Assembly (NCBI RefSeq): GCF_900142445.1
Contig: NZ_FRAV01000011.1
Span: 59,873 to 123,872, forward strand
Source of the DNA: Chryseobacterium polytrichastri
GTDB lineage: Bacteria > Bacteroidota > Bacteroidia > Flavobacteriales > Weeksellaceae
Length of the DNA stretch: 64,000 bases
Direction of reading: 5' to 3'
A program made the position numbers and the translations under genes. The notes under the pieces were generated by a model. The model made no database searches, was not told the origin of the DNA, and saw nothing but the letters and a program-made list of their open reading frames with translations. This document shows positions 28,316 to 38,541 of this stretch, one piece after another. Numbering within the stretch: the first letter of the stretch is position 1; every line of letters starts with the position of its first letter.

Positions 28316-31300
28316 ATGAAAAAAACAGATGTTGCTGTCATTGGTCTATCTTGTGTCTTTCCGGGGGCACAGGATGCCAACACTTTTTGGCAGAATATTG
28401 TCAATAAAGTAGACTCTACCCAATTAGCTCCAGCCGACCGAATTGATCCTGTCCATTTTAGCAATACCACCAATCCGGTTGACCGTTTTTACTGTCAGCG
28501 TGGTGGGTTTATCTCTGATTATGAATTTGATCCTACCGTTTTTGGAATTTTACCATTAGCCGTTGAAGGGACTGAACCCGATCATTTATTAACGCTTGAT
28601 CTGGTTCAAAAAGCCTTAGACGATGCAGGGATTTTTCAAAAAGAAATTTCGCTTGAGAAAACAGGAATTATCATTGGAAAAGGAAATTATACCGGACCCG
28701 GGGCTACCCGTGCTATTGAAATCGTAAGAACAGGAGAACAAATTTCTTCGTTGTTAAAAGAATTATTACCCGAAGTTTCTTCTGCTGATATTGAAAAAGT
28801 AAAACACGCTTTTCAGGAAAAGAAAGGTCGTTTTGCCGCTGATACCGCGATGGGATTAATTCCAAATTTGGTTGCTTCCTTAGTGGCTAACCGATTTAAT
28901 TTAGGCGGGGTTGCATTTACCGTAGATGCCGCTTGTGCAAGTGCTTTAATTGCAGTAGACCATGCGGTACAGGAACTTCAACGAGGAAGATCCGACATTA
29001 TGATTGCAGGAGGTGTACACACCGGACAAAATGCTGCTTTCTGGAGTATTTTTGCTCAGTTGGGCGCCATGTCCCGTCAACAACAAATTAAACCTTTCAG
29101 CAATGATGCCGATGGTCTGTTGATTGGTGAAGGTTGCGGTTTTGTGGTGTTGAAAAGATTGGAAGATGCCGTTCGAGATCAGGATAAAATTTACGCAGTC
29201 ATTAAAGGCGTTGGCGTAAGCAGCGATGGTAACGGAACCAGCGTGATGAGTCCTGCGGTGAAAGGTCAATTAAAAGCCCTACAACAAGCTTGGAGTAATG
29301 CAGATTTAGATGAAAAACAAATTGGTTATCTGGAAGCCCACGGCACAGGAACACCACTTGGAGATAAAACAGAACTTCAGACGTTAGCTCAGTTTTTCGG
29401 AAAGGAAGAATCGGCTAAAATTGCCGGGATCGGTTCTGTAAAATCAAATATCGGGCACGCTATGCCTGCTGCGGGAATTGCTGGTTTAATTAAAACTTGC
29501 TTAGCCCTTCATCACGATACATTACCACCAACATTATATTGCGAAAATCCTACTTTGGAGATGCAGAATACCAGATTTGAACCTGTACAAGAGGCTAAAA
29601 ACTGGACAAAAACAGGCTTACCTAAAGTAGCAGCAGTCAATGCTTTCGGTTTTGGTGGCATCAATGCACACGTTGTATTGGAAGGATATGACATGCCTAA
29701 AAAAGACAAGGTTCTCATCTTAGCCAGACCAACGCATGAAGCATTATTATCTGCTTTGCAAAATAACGAAAGCACATTAGGCGAAGGAGATTATCGTATT
29801 GCGCTATTTGATCCAAGCCCTGCAAGAATAGAAAAAGCCCTTAAAATTGTCGCCAAAAATAATCCTTGGCGCAATAAACAGGATATTTGGTACACCAATA
29901 CTCCTCTATTGCAAAATGGAGAAAAAGTAGCTTTTGTTTTCCCAGGATTAGACGGATTAGCAAAAGGTGAAATTGACAGTGTAAGCCGTTATTTCAACTT
30001 AACCGCTCCTATAGAAACTGAAGGTGAAGGGTTGTTAAACGATGCCTTAAACATTTTCAATAAGTGCAGCATTCTAGACAATTCATTAAAAAAACTGGGA
30101 ATTATACCAGATATGAATGCTGGTCACAGCTTAGGAGAATGGCTGGCAGGTTATTCTTCTGAATTAGCAGAAGTAAATTCTGTGAAAGCTTTAATTGATG
30201 TTTTAAATCCTGAAACTTTTGAATTAAAGGATTCCAGATTCATCGCCATCGGTGCCGGAATTGAAACCATAAAACCTATTATTGAAGACATTCCGAACGT
30301 ATATATTTCCAATGATAATTGCCCCAATCAGGTAATTCTTTGCGGAAGCAATGCAGCATTGGATGAATTGGTTCCTATATTAAAATCAAAACAGATATTT
30401 CATCAGATATTGCCTTTTCAATCTGGCTTTCACTCGCCTTTTATCGCCGATAAACTGGATGTGATTTTAGCAGGAATGGAAAAAGCACAATTTCAGAAAA
30501 CAAAAATCCCATTGTGGTCTGCAACAACGTTGGAACCTTATCCATCAGATCAGGAAGCCATCAGAAAACTGAGTGCAGAACACCTTGTACAACCCGTTCG
30601 TTTCCGTGAACTTACCGATAAATTGTATGCAGAAGACGCAAGATTTTTTATTCAAATCGGAACAGGTGGATTGATTGGATTTATTGATGACACGTTGAAA
30701 GGAAAAGCATTCAGCACGATTGCGTCCAGCGTTCCTACCCGATCTGCGTTAGCACAATTACAACGTGTGGTAGCCGCATTATTCGTGGAAGGTAAAGTGG
30801 TTGCGCTAAACTTTTTAGACACCCATACGTTCTCCAAAAAATCATCAGGTAAAGGGATTAAACTAGAATTAGGCTCTCCTATTATCCGTGATTTCAAAGA
30901 AGTAAAAGCATTGGCTCAATCTTTTGGAACTTCAAAGCAGAATACCGTTTCTATTCCTGTAGCAAAGTCTGGACATCCTTTAGTACAGGCATTTCAGAAT
31001 AATATTTCAGATATGATTCGTATGCAGGAGGAAGTTTTGACATTATTCCAAGATCGCCCGAAAGTTTCAATTCCAAATGTTGTATTGCCAAAAGTTCAGG
31101 CTCCGATAAGCAAGAATTTTGAAAAAACATTGTATGTGACTTTGGAAAGTCACCCCTACCTTATCGACCACAGTTTATTAAGACAACCGAAAGGCTGGCA
31201 TGAAGTGGCCGATATGGAACCCGTAATTCCAATGACGATGATCTTTGAACAATTGGCAGAAATTGCACAATCAGAAATACAAGGATCACAAGTTCATAAA

Positions 31301-32554
31301 ATTATGAATGTAAGCGTTTTTCAATGGATGAACGTTGCCCAACCTTTTGAAAAAACGGTGAAAGCAGAATGGAAATCCACTAACCACGCTTATTTAGATA
31401 TTGAAAATTTCGTGAATGCTGAGGTGGTATTAACCTCATCTTCTCGCCCCAATCCTACTTTTAATCTTTCAATCGGAGATTTGTTACCTATCGAAAGAAC
31501 ACCTGAAGAAATCTATGACAAACACATGTTTCATGGAGAATGTTATCAGGGAATAACGGAAGTTTCAAAGGTGGGAACAAAAGGAATTATCGGCAAAATT
31601 AAAGGAAACGGAGGAAAAGGTTCTTTACTGGATAATGCCGGACAATTATTTGGGCTATGGTTACAACTTACCTTAACGAAAGACCGAATTGCATTTCCTG
31701 TAAAAATTAAAGACATCGAATTTTTCGGTGATCTACACGATCAGGACGGCATTTTCGAATGTACCTGCAGCCTGACTGAAATGAACGAAGAGTTTGCGAT
31801 TGGTGATATTCTTTTAACCAAAAACAATAAAGTGTGGTGTAAAATTTCAGGTTGGCAAAACCGCCGACTGGAAATTGATGAACCTTTATGGAATGTTTCT
31901 ATGTCACCTTTACACAACCGTCTTTCGGAAGAAATTGCACCTCAGGTATTTTTCTTTCATCAGGCCTATACCAGAGTCGCGTCATGGGATTTTATCCTGA
32001 AACGTTATTTCAATCAAACCGAAAAACAGCACCATCAAAAACTGTTTCCTAATAAGAGAAAAAGCTGGATGGTAAGCCGTGTAGCCGTGAAAGATGCCGT
32101 AAGAAATCTCCTTAAACAAGAAAAAGATCATCCTTGCTTTCCCATCACTTTTGAAGTTGCTTCTGATGAAGTCGGAAAACCTTATCTCATCAGTGAGTTT
32201 ACAAAAGATGTTCATATTTCTCTGGCTCACAAAGGAAAAGATGCGGTAGGAATTGCACGCAGCGGAAAAGCAGTCGGAATTGATATGGAAATCATTGAAG
32301 AACGCAGTTCAGGATTCTACGATTTAGTCTTTACCGATAACGAATTAGCTTTATTAAAAAACAGAGATCAGGCAGAATGGACAACCCGTTTTTGGGTAGC
32401 TAAAGAAGCTTACGGAAAGTTTTTAGGAACAGGATTAAAAGGAAATCCAAAAAAACTCGAAGTCGAAAAAATCACAGAAGATTCTTTATGGATCAACCAA
32501 ACAGAAATCAAAACAATTAAACATAAAAATTATATCATAGGATGGACACTATAA
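28316..32554 (+). CDS. Partner PKS, KS-AT-DH with C-terminal phosphopantetheinyl transferase
   Basis: 1412 residues, 18 bases after the first PKS. Ketosynthase (VAVIGLSCVFPG; Cys207 in DAACASALIA; EAHGTGTPLGD; GHAMPAAG); acyltransferase-like domain (FVFPGLDG; Ser605 in GHSLGE; GFHSP); a hot-dog dehydratase with HPYLIDHSLL (His946) and PMTMIFE, later DNAGQLFGLWLQL; then a Sfp-type PPTase (AVGIDMEIIEE at 1320; FWVAKEAYGK near 1363). A fused PPTase means the synthase can activate its own carriers, as in some enediyne and PUFA-type synthases. Between AT and DH lies a helix (NISDMIRMQEEVLTLFQ) similar to one after the AT of the first PKS, perhaps for interaction. The last 13 bases overlap the ACP gene. 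Confidence 0.9.
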   Translation: MKKTDVAVIGLSCVFPGAQDANTFWQNIVNKVDSTQLAPADRIDPVHFSNTTNPVDRFYCQRGGFISDYEFDPTVFGILPLAVEGTEPDHLLTLDLVQKALDDAGIFQKEISLEKTGIIIGKGNYTGPGATRAIEIVRTGEQISSLLKELLPEVSSADIEKVKHAFQEKKGRFAADTAMGLIPNLVASLVANRFNLGGVAFTVDAACASALIAVDHAVQELQRGRSDIMIAGGVHTGQNAAFWSIFAQLGAMSRQQQIKPFSNDADGLLIGEGCGFVVLKRLEDAVRDQDKIYAVIKGVGVSSDGNGTSVMSPAVKGQLKALQQAWSNADLDEKQIGYLEAHGTGTPLGDKTELQTLAQFFGKEESAKIAGIGSVKSNIGHAMPAAGIAGLIKTCLALHHDTLPPTLYCENPTLEMQNTRFEPVQEAKNWTKTGLPKVAAVNAFGFGGINAHVVLEGYDMPKKDKVLILARPTHEALLSALQNNESTLGEGDYRIALFDPSPARIEKALKIVAKNNPWRNKQDIWYTNTPLLQNGEKVAFVFPGLDGLAKGEIDSVSRYFNLTAPIETEGEGLLNDALNIFNKCSILDNSLKKLGIIPDMNAGHSLGEWLAGYSSELAEVNSVKALIDVLNPETFELKDSRFIAIGAGIETIKPIIEDIPNVYISNDNCPNQVILCGSNAALDELVPILKSKQIFHQILPFQSGFHSPFIADKLDVILAGMEKAQFQKTKIPLWSATTLEPYPSDQEAIRKLSAEHLVQPVRFRELTDKLYAEDARFFIQIGTGGLIGFIDDTLKGKAFSTIASSVPTRSALAQLQRVVAALFVEGKVVALNFLDTHTFSKKSSGKGIKLELGSPIIRDFKEVKALAQSFGTSKQNTVSIPVAKSGHPLVQAFQNNISDMIRMQEEVLTLFQDRPKVSIPNVVLPKVQAPISKNFEKTLYVTLESHPYLIDHSLLRQPKGWHEVADMEPVIPMTMIFEQLAEIAQSEIQGSQVHKIMNVSVFQWMNVAQPFEKTVKAEWKSTNHAYLDIENFVNAEVVLTSSSRPNPTFNLSIGDLLPIERTPEEIYDKHMFHGECYQGITEVSKVGTKGIIGKIKGNGGKGSLLDNAGQLFGLWLQLTLTKDRIAFPVKIKDIEFFGDLHDQDGIFECTCSLTEMNEEFAIGDILLTKNNKVWCKISGWQNRRLEIDEPLWNVSMSPLHNRLSEEIAPQVFFFHQAYTRVASWDFILKRYFNQTEKQHHQKLFPNKRKSWMVSRVAVKDAVRNLLKQEKDHPCFPITFEVASDEVGKPYLISEFTKDVHISLAHKGKDAVGIARSGKAVGIDMEIIEERSSGFYDLVFTDNELALLKNRDQAEWTTRFWVAKEAYGKFLGTGLKGNPKKLEVEKITEDSLWINQTEIKTIKHKNYIIGWTL

Positions 32555-32841
32555 ACACAACACTAAAATTAAATCACGAAGAATTATTCACGCTTTTAAA
32601 AGGTTTTATCACAGAAGTTATCGGCGAAGAATTTGTAGAGGAAATGGACATCACTCCGGAGAGTTCTTTCACGAAAGATCTGGAAATGGACAGTATTGAA
32701 ATTGTTTCTTTTTCGGAGAAGATCAAAGCGCATTTTGGAGATCAAATCGATTTTACAGGATGGCTGTCTTCTATGGATTTAGACCAATTGATTGACCTTG
32801 ACCTAAGTATGATTATTAATTATATCTACGAATGCCAATAA
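32542..32841 (+). CDS. Discrete acyl carrier protein
   Basis: 99 residues, acidic, with the phosphopantetheine site DLEMDSIEIVSFSEKI (serine in the DSIEI box). It overlaps the PPTase end of the partner PKS by 13 bases and the hydrolase gene by 10, so translation is coupled. A free ACP beside a synthase that already has two internal ACPs may carry the starter, or hold the finished chain for transfer to the tailoring enzymes. It is probably activated by the fused PPTase upstream. Confidence 0.88.
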   Translation: MDTINTTLKLNHEELFTLLKGFITEVIGEEFVEEMDITPESSFTKDLEMDSIEIVSFSEKIKAHFGDQIDFTGWLSSMDLDQLIDLDLSMIINYIYECQ

Positions 32842-33626
32842 TTACTGTTGACAATAAGAAAGTTCACATTCAGGAACTCAACAAAGGAGCTGAACAAACT
32901 GTGGTGATGATCCATGGTATGTTCAGTAACCTTTCTATTTATTATTTTAATATTGCTCCGATTCTGGCAAAACACTTCTACGTTGTGATGTATGATTTGA
33001 AAAGTCACGGCATGAGCGAACGTTTTACAGACGGTTATGATTTGGAAAATATGTCTTCCGATGTCTTGGCTTTAATGGATGCTTTACATATTGAAAAAGC
33101 ACATCTTGTCGGTTATAGTTTTGGAGGACTTATTGCCTTGAAAACCGCTCTGAAAGCACCCAACCGTGTTGAGCAATTAGTGGTTATCGAAGCACCCGAT
33201 CCTCAGGATGAAAAAGCCAGAGGTATTATAGATCAGTACAGCAAAGAGTTTCTGGAACATTATGTCGCCAATTTTACCGACACCACAAAAGTACAGATGG
33301 GGAAACGGCAGATGGAAAAAAACCATCGTATGTATGAGTTTTTGTTTAATCAAACCAGTATCAAAGCAGACATGATTAAGGAAAAGCATTTTCTTACTGA
33401 AGTAAATCTGTCTCAACTGGAAACCTCAACCTTATTATTGTACGGTTCAGATTCCAATTGCAGACCTACAGGAGAATCACTGAATGCACAGATCGAACAA
33501 GCTGAATTAGAATTAATTCCCGGAGATCACAACATCCCAATTCAGGAGCCAGCATTGATTGCCGAAACTATTGTCCATTTTTTATCTCAATCATTATCAA
33601 CACCTTTAACACAAAACCATGGCTAA
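32832..33626 (+). CDS. Alpha/beta hydrolase, possible thioesterase-like release enzyme
   Basis: 264 residues with the alpha/beta hydrolase plan: oxyanion segment VVMIHGMFSN, nucleophile elbow GYSFGG (Ser96), acid after LLLYGSDSNC, and histidine in PGDHNIPIQEP. The family includes thioesterases, esterases and lactonases. Set between an ACP and the glycosyltransferase and overlapping both, it may release the chain from the ACP or trim it. No lid or membrane segment is evident. The exact reaction cannot be inferred. Confidence 0.85.
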   Translation: MPIITVDNKKVHIQELNKGAEQTVVMIHGMFSNLSIYYFNIAPILAKHFYVVMYDLKSHGMSERFTDGYDLENMSSDVLALMDALHIEKAHLVGYSFGGLIALKTALKAPNRVEQLVVIEAPDPQDEKARGIIDQYSKEFLEHYVANFTDTTKVQMGKRQMEKNHRMYEFLFNQTSIKADMIKEKHFLTEVNLSQLETSTLLLYGSDSNCRPTGESLNAQIEQAELELIPGDHNIPIQEPALIAETIVHFLSQSLSTPLTQNHG

Positions 33627-36015
33627 ATTTGTATTTATAGTTCCACCACTGACTGGTCATGTGAACCCAACCCTAAGCATCGGCGCTACTCTTTTAGAAA
33701 GAGGACACGAGGTGGCTTGGATCAGTCTTGATAAAAACCTAAGCAGCAAACTTCCTGAAGGAGGAGAATTGCTACTCATTCAATATGATCAAACCGACGA
33801 AGAAAAAAGAGACAGCGAAAACTATCTTGATATCATTTCTAAAAAAGTAGTCTACGGAATCGACAGTATTAAATTCCTTTACGAAGATGTTTTGATTCCT
33901 TTAAACAGGCATACTTATAACGGGATTATTCCATTATTAAAAGAATATCAACCCGATTTAGTGATTGGAGACCATCAGTTATTTGCCGCTTCTATTGCTG
34001 CAAAAAAATTAGGTTTGCCTTATGCCACGACGGTTACCGCTCCTGCTGCCATTAAAATTATGAGCGAACTTCCTAAAGTTCATGAATGGGAAGAAAAACA
34101 AATTATCGCGCTACAACAGGAATTAGGCGTAACAGAAAACCGCGCTTTAGACTGTTCAGATTTATTGACGCTGGTTTTAACATCCAAATATTTCTTTGGT
34201 GAAATGGATTTGGAATCCAATTATCAATTTACAGGTCCGGTTCTTACGGAACGTCGTATTTCTTGTGAATTTGACTGGGAAAAATTCAACAGCAATCCAA
34301 GAAAGAAAATTCTGGTAAGCATCGGAACGACTTTCGATCACGAACATAAAAAAGCATTTTTCCAAAAGGTGGTTGATGCTTTTAAAGATGAAAACTTAAC
34401 GGTTGTTGTAGTTTCAGATCCTCAACTTTTTGAAGAATGGCCGGAAAACTTTATGGTTTATCAGCAAGTTCCTCAATTGGATTTGTTACCTCATTTAGAC
34501 GGTGTTGTTTCTCACGGCGGTCATAATACGGTTTCCGAAGCATTATCAAACGGTTTGCCGTTGGTAGTGATTCCAATTGCGTATGACCAGTCGCATGTTG
34601 CGGGTCGTGTTGTGCGTACAGGAGCAGGTGAACGTCTTAATTTTAATCGATTTAAAGCGCATCATTTAAACGAAGCCGTACAAAATATTTTAACGAAGCC
34701 TGAATACAAAAAAGCTGCCGAAACCATTCGTGAATCTTTCGTTGAAGCCGGAGGAAGCGCAACAGCAGCCAATTTACTTGAAAATGCCATTTCAACTTCT
34801 AATATGAAAAAATCTAAGTCTAAATTTTTATTTGTTATCCCTCCATTTTTTGGACATATCAGCCCGACACTGAGCGTAGGTGCCAGTTTAATTGCCCGTG
34901 GTCATGAAGTAAAATGGTTCGGAATCACCCCTTTAGACAACAAACATATTCCGGAAGGCGGAAGTTATTTTTATCCTGAACAAGATTTGATTCCATATCA
35001 GGATGAAATTGCTAAAATTTTAAAAAGACAAGATGATGGACCTGCCTGTTCGGGACCTGAAGTCATGAAATTAGCATTAGAAGAAACCTATGTTCCTTTT
35101 GCTAAAATGATGATGCCTGGGTTGGAAACGCTTACAAAAGACTGGCAACCCGATGTTATTGTGAACGATTGTATCACTTTCGGAGGAGCATTGTTTGCTC
35201 ATAAAAATAATATTCCGTGTGTAACAACAACGCCTGTTCCACCCGATGTGATGGGAGATACTGCGAATAGCGCTCCTAAAATTTTTGAATGGCAGCAGAA
35301 TTTAATCAAAGAACTTCAAAAAGAAGTCGGAATTGAGGATGAAGGTATTTTTATTCATTCGCATGAGCTAAACCTAGTTTTTACCTCACAAAAATTTGCT
35401 GATTTTGAAGAAGTTCCATCACATATGCAATTTGTAGGACCAGTAAAAGGTCGCCCAAATCCGGCACCTTTTGATTGGGATAAATTAAATGCATCCACAA
35501 CACCGAAAATATTTGTTTCACTAGGTACACTTTTAGTAGATATCCGAAAAGCATTTTTTGAAAAAGTAATTGCTGCTTTTGCAGATCAACCTGTAACCGT
35601 GATTGCCGCTACTCCACCAGATATTTTTGAGGAATGGCCTTCTAACTTTATTGTGAGCAGTTTTGTTCCTCAGTCAGCATTGATGCCCCATATGGATGCT
35701 GTGATTTGTCATGGTGGCTTTAATACCGTAAATGATACTTTCACCAATGGATTACCGATGTTAATCACTCCTATCGCGTACGACCATTTTCATATTGCCA
35801 AATTAATTGAAAAAGCTGGCTGCGGAATCAGTATCAGATATAAAAGATTGCGTGTTGATGCGCTTCGTCAAACCGTTTTTGAGTTATTGGAAAATCCCGC
35901 GTACAGAAATGCAGCGAAAGAAGTTCAATCGAGTTTAATTAATGCTGGAGGAAACGATCGCGCAGTAGAGTTATTAGAAAATTTTGTAGAACAATCAACC
36001 TTAATCCCTGCATAA
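33619..36015 (+). CDS. Two fused MGT-type (GT1) glycosyltransferases in one polypeptide
   Basis: 798 residues made of two full-length GT1/MGT units. The first starts FVFIVPPLTGHVNPTLSIGA and the second, from Met396, FLFVIPPFFGHISPTLSVGA. Each has the C-terminal sugar-nucleotide motif: SHGGHNTVSEALSNGLP (His299) and CHGGFNTVNDTFTNGLP (His698). GT1 enzymes transfer a sugar from a UDP- or dTDP-donor to lipids, polyketides or sterols. There is no stop between the halves, so this is a genuine fusion here. It may add two sugars in sequence to the polyketide. The halves have diverged (GHNT versus GFNT), so different donors or acceptors are possible. Confidence 0.88.
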   Translation: MAKFVFIVPPLTGHVNPTLSIGATLLERGHEVAWISLDKNLSSKLPEGGELLLIQYDQTDEEKRDSENYLDIISKKVVYGIDSIKFLYEDVLIPLNRHTYNGIIPLLKEYQPDLVIGDHQLFAASIAAKKLGLPYATTVTAPAAIKIMSELPKVHEWEEKQIIALQQELGVTENRALDCSDLLTLVLTSKYFFGEMDLESNYQFTGPVLTERRISCEFDWEKFNSNPRKKILVSIGTTFDHEHKKAFFQKVVDAFKDENLTVVVVSDPQLFEEWPENFMVYQQVPQLDLLPHLDGVVSHGGHNTVSEALSNGLPLVVIPIAYDQSHVAGRVVRTGAGERLNFNRFKAHHLNEAVQNILTKPEYKKAAETIRESFVEAGGSATAANLLENAISTSNMKKSKSKFLFVIPPFFGHISPTLSVGASLIARGHEVKWFGITPLDNKHIPEGGSYFYPEQDLIPYQDEIAKILKRQDDGPACSGPEVMKLALEETYVPFAKMMMPGLETLTKDWQPDVIVNDCITFGGALFAHKNNIPCVTTTPVPPDVMGDTANSAPKIFEWQQNLIKELQKEVGIEDEGIFIHSHELNLVFTSQKFADFEEVPSHMQFVGPVKGRPNPAPFDWDKLNASTTPKIFVSLGTLLVDIRKAFFEKVIAAFADQPVTVIAATPPDIFEEWPSNFIVSSFVPQSALMPHMDAVICHGGFNTVNDTFTNGLPMLITPIAYDHFHIAKLIEKAGCGISIRYKRLRVDALRQTVFELLENPAYRNAAKEVQSSLINAGGNDRAVELLENFVEQSTLIPA

Positions 36016-36019
36016 GCCT

Positions 36020-37291
36020 ATGAGAAGAAGACTTTTATTTGGGGAGCGTATGTTATTAGGGGACGGAACAGAGCCTTTTAACGCCGTTATCCCCTTCAGA
36101 TTACGCGGTACTTTTAAGGAAAAAGATATTCAACTTGCCCTGACTCAGCTTCAGGGCAAGCACCCTTGGCTAAGAGCGCTCATTCATCATGATGAAAACC
36201 ATGTACCTTGGTTTGAAGTGCTGGAAAGAAATCTACCCATCCCCATCCGAATTGTTCACCGAAAAGGAGACGACGATTGGAAGGAAGAATCAATGAAAGA
36301 ATGGCAGACTTTATTTAATTACACCGAACTCCCTCTTCTCAGGTTTGTATGGATCAAAGGAGAAGAAGTTTCAGATATGCTTTTTGCTTTTCATCATTGC
36401 TTATGCGATGGTGGTTCTGCCATGTCTTTTCTAAATGAATTTTTACAGTTATTGGATAATCCATTTCATGACATTGGGTTAGAAAATCCTATATTAGGAA
36501 TTCAGGATGTTGTTCCATCAGAAATCTTGGCAAACCGTGGACAACAGATAAAAGCAAAAGTAATTGGGCGATTAGCCGCAACCGCAATTAAATGCATTCC
36601 TGTTGGCAAAAAAGCAATTGAGCGTCAAAAAGATTATCTGGTGCATTGGAAGCTTGATAAAACCATGAGTCAGGAATTAATTTCCTACTGCAAATCCAAG
36701 CAAGTTACCGTTAATACCTTTTTGAGCACAGCAGTTCTTCAGGCATTCAAAAAAGTAAAAGGAGAAAAAGCTTTTAATAAAGTTTCTTGCCCGGTAGATA
36801 TCAGACGTTTCGCCAAACAAATTAAAGAAGATCATATTTTTGCTTTCGGATTAATGATTGTAGTGTCTGCCAATCAAAAAATGAGTTTTTCAGAGAACTT
36901 ACATTTGATTCAAGAATCTGTAGAGCGAAAAACTTCCAAACTCAATCCATACATTACTATGATGGTAATGGAATCTGCACACGATGCTTTGAAAAATTTC
37001 ACGAAATTATTAAAACACGGTAAATCTTCCAATGATTGTATGTTTTCAAATTTGGGACGTATTCAGATTCCTCATCAATACAAAGCATTTACGTTGGATA
37101 CTATTTTTAGTCCTTCCGTGATTGGACCTTTGGGAAATACAACAACAATGGTTGCCTCAACATTTCGTGGAGAAATGGATTTTTCTTTCATCGGAAGTGA
37201 AGGCTATTTACCACACTCGGAAGCATTGGCTATTCGTGATGAGGTGATGGAAACCATTAAACAACAACTTGAATATCTTCCTGTATCATGA
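36020..37291 (+). CDS. Condensation/PapA-type acyltransferase 1
   Basis: 423 residues of the chloramphenicol-acetyltransferase-like superfamily that includes NRPS condensation domains, PapA and wax-ester synthases. The catalytic motif HHxxxDG is intact: HHCLCDGGSA (His125, His126). Upstream LTQLQGKHPWLRA is the usual N-terminal segment. Later conserved regions include CPVDIRRFAK and SNLGRIQIP. It would esterify a hydroxyl, probably on sugar or polyketide, with an acyl group. It starts 5 bases after the glycosyltransferase and shares ATGA with the next gene. Confidence 0.85.
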   Translation: MRRRLLFGERMLLGDGTEPFNAVIPFRLRGTFKEKDIQLALTQLQGKHPWLRALIHHDENHVPWFEVLERNLPIPIRIVHRKGDDDWKEESMKEWQTLFNYTELPLLRFVWIKGEEVSDMLFAFHHCLCDGGSAMSFLNEFLQLLDNPFHDIGLENPILGIQDVVPSEILANRGQQIKAKVIGRLAATAIKCIPVGKKAIERQKDYLVHWKLDKTMSQELISYCKSKQVTVNTFLSTAVLQAFKKVKGEKAFNKVSCPVDIRRFAKQIKEDHIFAFGLMIVVSANQKMSFSENLHLIQESVERKTSKLNPYITMMVMESAHDALKNFTKLLKHGKSSNDCMFSNLGRIQIPHQYKAFTLDTIFSPSVIGPLGNTTTMVASTFRGEMDFSFIGSEGYLPHSEALAIRDEVMETIKQQLEYLPVS

Positions 37292-38541
37292 TCAACCGAA
37301 AACTTATGTTGGTAGAAAGAATCATGTATGTTGATTCTAAAACACCTGTAAATTGTGTATTTACAGCTAAAATAAATGGTGAAGTTTCTGAAGAAAATCT
37401 TAAAACTGCTTTAGCAAAGATCCAACAAAAACATCCTTTGCTAAGAGCAAAAGTTGATACCCAAAGTAAAAAACATCCTTTTTTTATAGAAAATAAGGAA
37501 GTTACCCCTATTCCTATTCGTATTATTGAACGTAAAACAGATGACGATTGGTTGCGGGAATCTCAAAATGAATGGGTTCGTCTATTTGACGAAGAGAAAA
37601 AACCTCTGGCCCAATTGGTTTGGATCAAAGGGCATGGTATTTCTGAAATACTTTGGGTAATGCCTCACTGTATTTGTGATGGGACAACAGCCGTAACCCT
37701 GATGCGTGAACTTCTTCAATTATTAGACAATCCCTCAATCAAACTAAATTCCTATCAATCCTTCAATTCAGTTGATGATTTTCTGCCTGCGGATTTTAAT
37801 TTGAAGAAGAAGAAACGGAAAGCTAGATTTTATTTGATGATGGCTAAGTTATTCTTTTTAGTTCAGGCAAAAAGTAAAAAAAGAAATTTAGGAAAGAGCT
37901 ATCTTCTTCACAGAAAGTTAAATGCAAAAATAACGCAGCAGATAACAGAAAAATGTAAGACTCACAGTATTTCTGTACACTCTTTACTATGCTCCGCATT
38001 TATGCAGGCTTTTAAAGAAATACAAGGAAATACTGCTAAAGGCAAGGTCATAAGTCCTGTGGATGTTCGCCATTTTATTACTGAAATTAAGCAAGATCAT
38101 GCATTTGCATTTGCTCCTACAGTGGAGCTTTCACTAAAAAAAGGAAGCCAGAATGTGTTGGAAAACTCAAAACATATTAAAAAAGATCTTGTTGAAAAAA
38201 TAGAGAAAATGGATGCACGAGAACTTTTATGGATGGGTGAAAATATGCATCCTGTTGTTGAGCGTATGATTTCTATGCTAAAATCAAGTAGAGGTGGGCA
38301 TGATGTAACCTTATCCAATATGGGGAAAATTGATATTCCGACTCATTATGAAAATTTTAAAGTTGAAACAATTTTCAGCCCGACCGTTGCATTTCCATGG
38401 TTAAATTCAAATACTCTAGTTATAACAACTTATAACCAAGAAATGGATTTTACATTTATCTCTAATGAAAATTTTCTTTCAAGCGAACAAGCTCTTAAAA
38501 TTAAAGATAAAGCGATTGAACTATTGACCTCATCCCTATGA
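37288..38541 (+). CDS. Condensation/PapA-type acyltransferase 2, variant PHxxxDG motif
   Basis: 417 residues, clearly paralogous to the preceding gene (shared KHPLLRA, SPVDVRHF and SNMGKIDIP). The motif reads PHCICDGTTA: the first histidine is replaced by Pro126, but the second, catalytic His127 and the Asp remain, so activity is plausible. It overlaps its neighbours by ATGA on both sides. With two acyltransferases and two glycosyltransferase halves, the operon could place acyl groups on two positions of a glycoside. Confidence 0.83.
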   Translation: MINRKLMLVERIMYVDSKTPVNCVFTAKINGEVSEENLKTALAKIQQKHPLLRAKVDTQSKKHPFFIENKEVTPIPIRIIERKTDDDWLRESQNEWVRLFDEEKKPLAQLVWIKGHGISEILWVMPHCICDGTTAVTLMRELLQLLDNPSIKLNSYQSFNSVDDFLPADFNLKKKKRKARFYLMMAKLFFLVQAKSKKRNLGKSYLLHRKLNAKITQQITEKCKTHSISVHSLLCSAFMQAFKEIQGNTAKGKVISPVDVRHFITEIKQDHAFAFAPTVELSLKKGSQNVLENSKHIKKDLVEKIEKMDARELLWMGENMHPVVERMISMLKSSRGGHDVTLSNMGKIDIPTHYENFKVETIFSPTVAFPWLNSNTLVITTYNQEMDFTFISNENFLSSEQALKIKDKAIELLTSSL

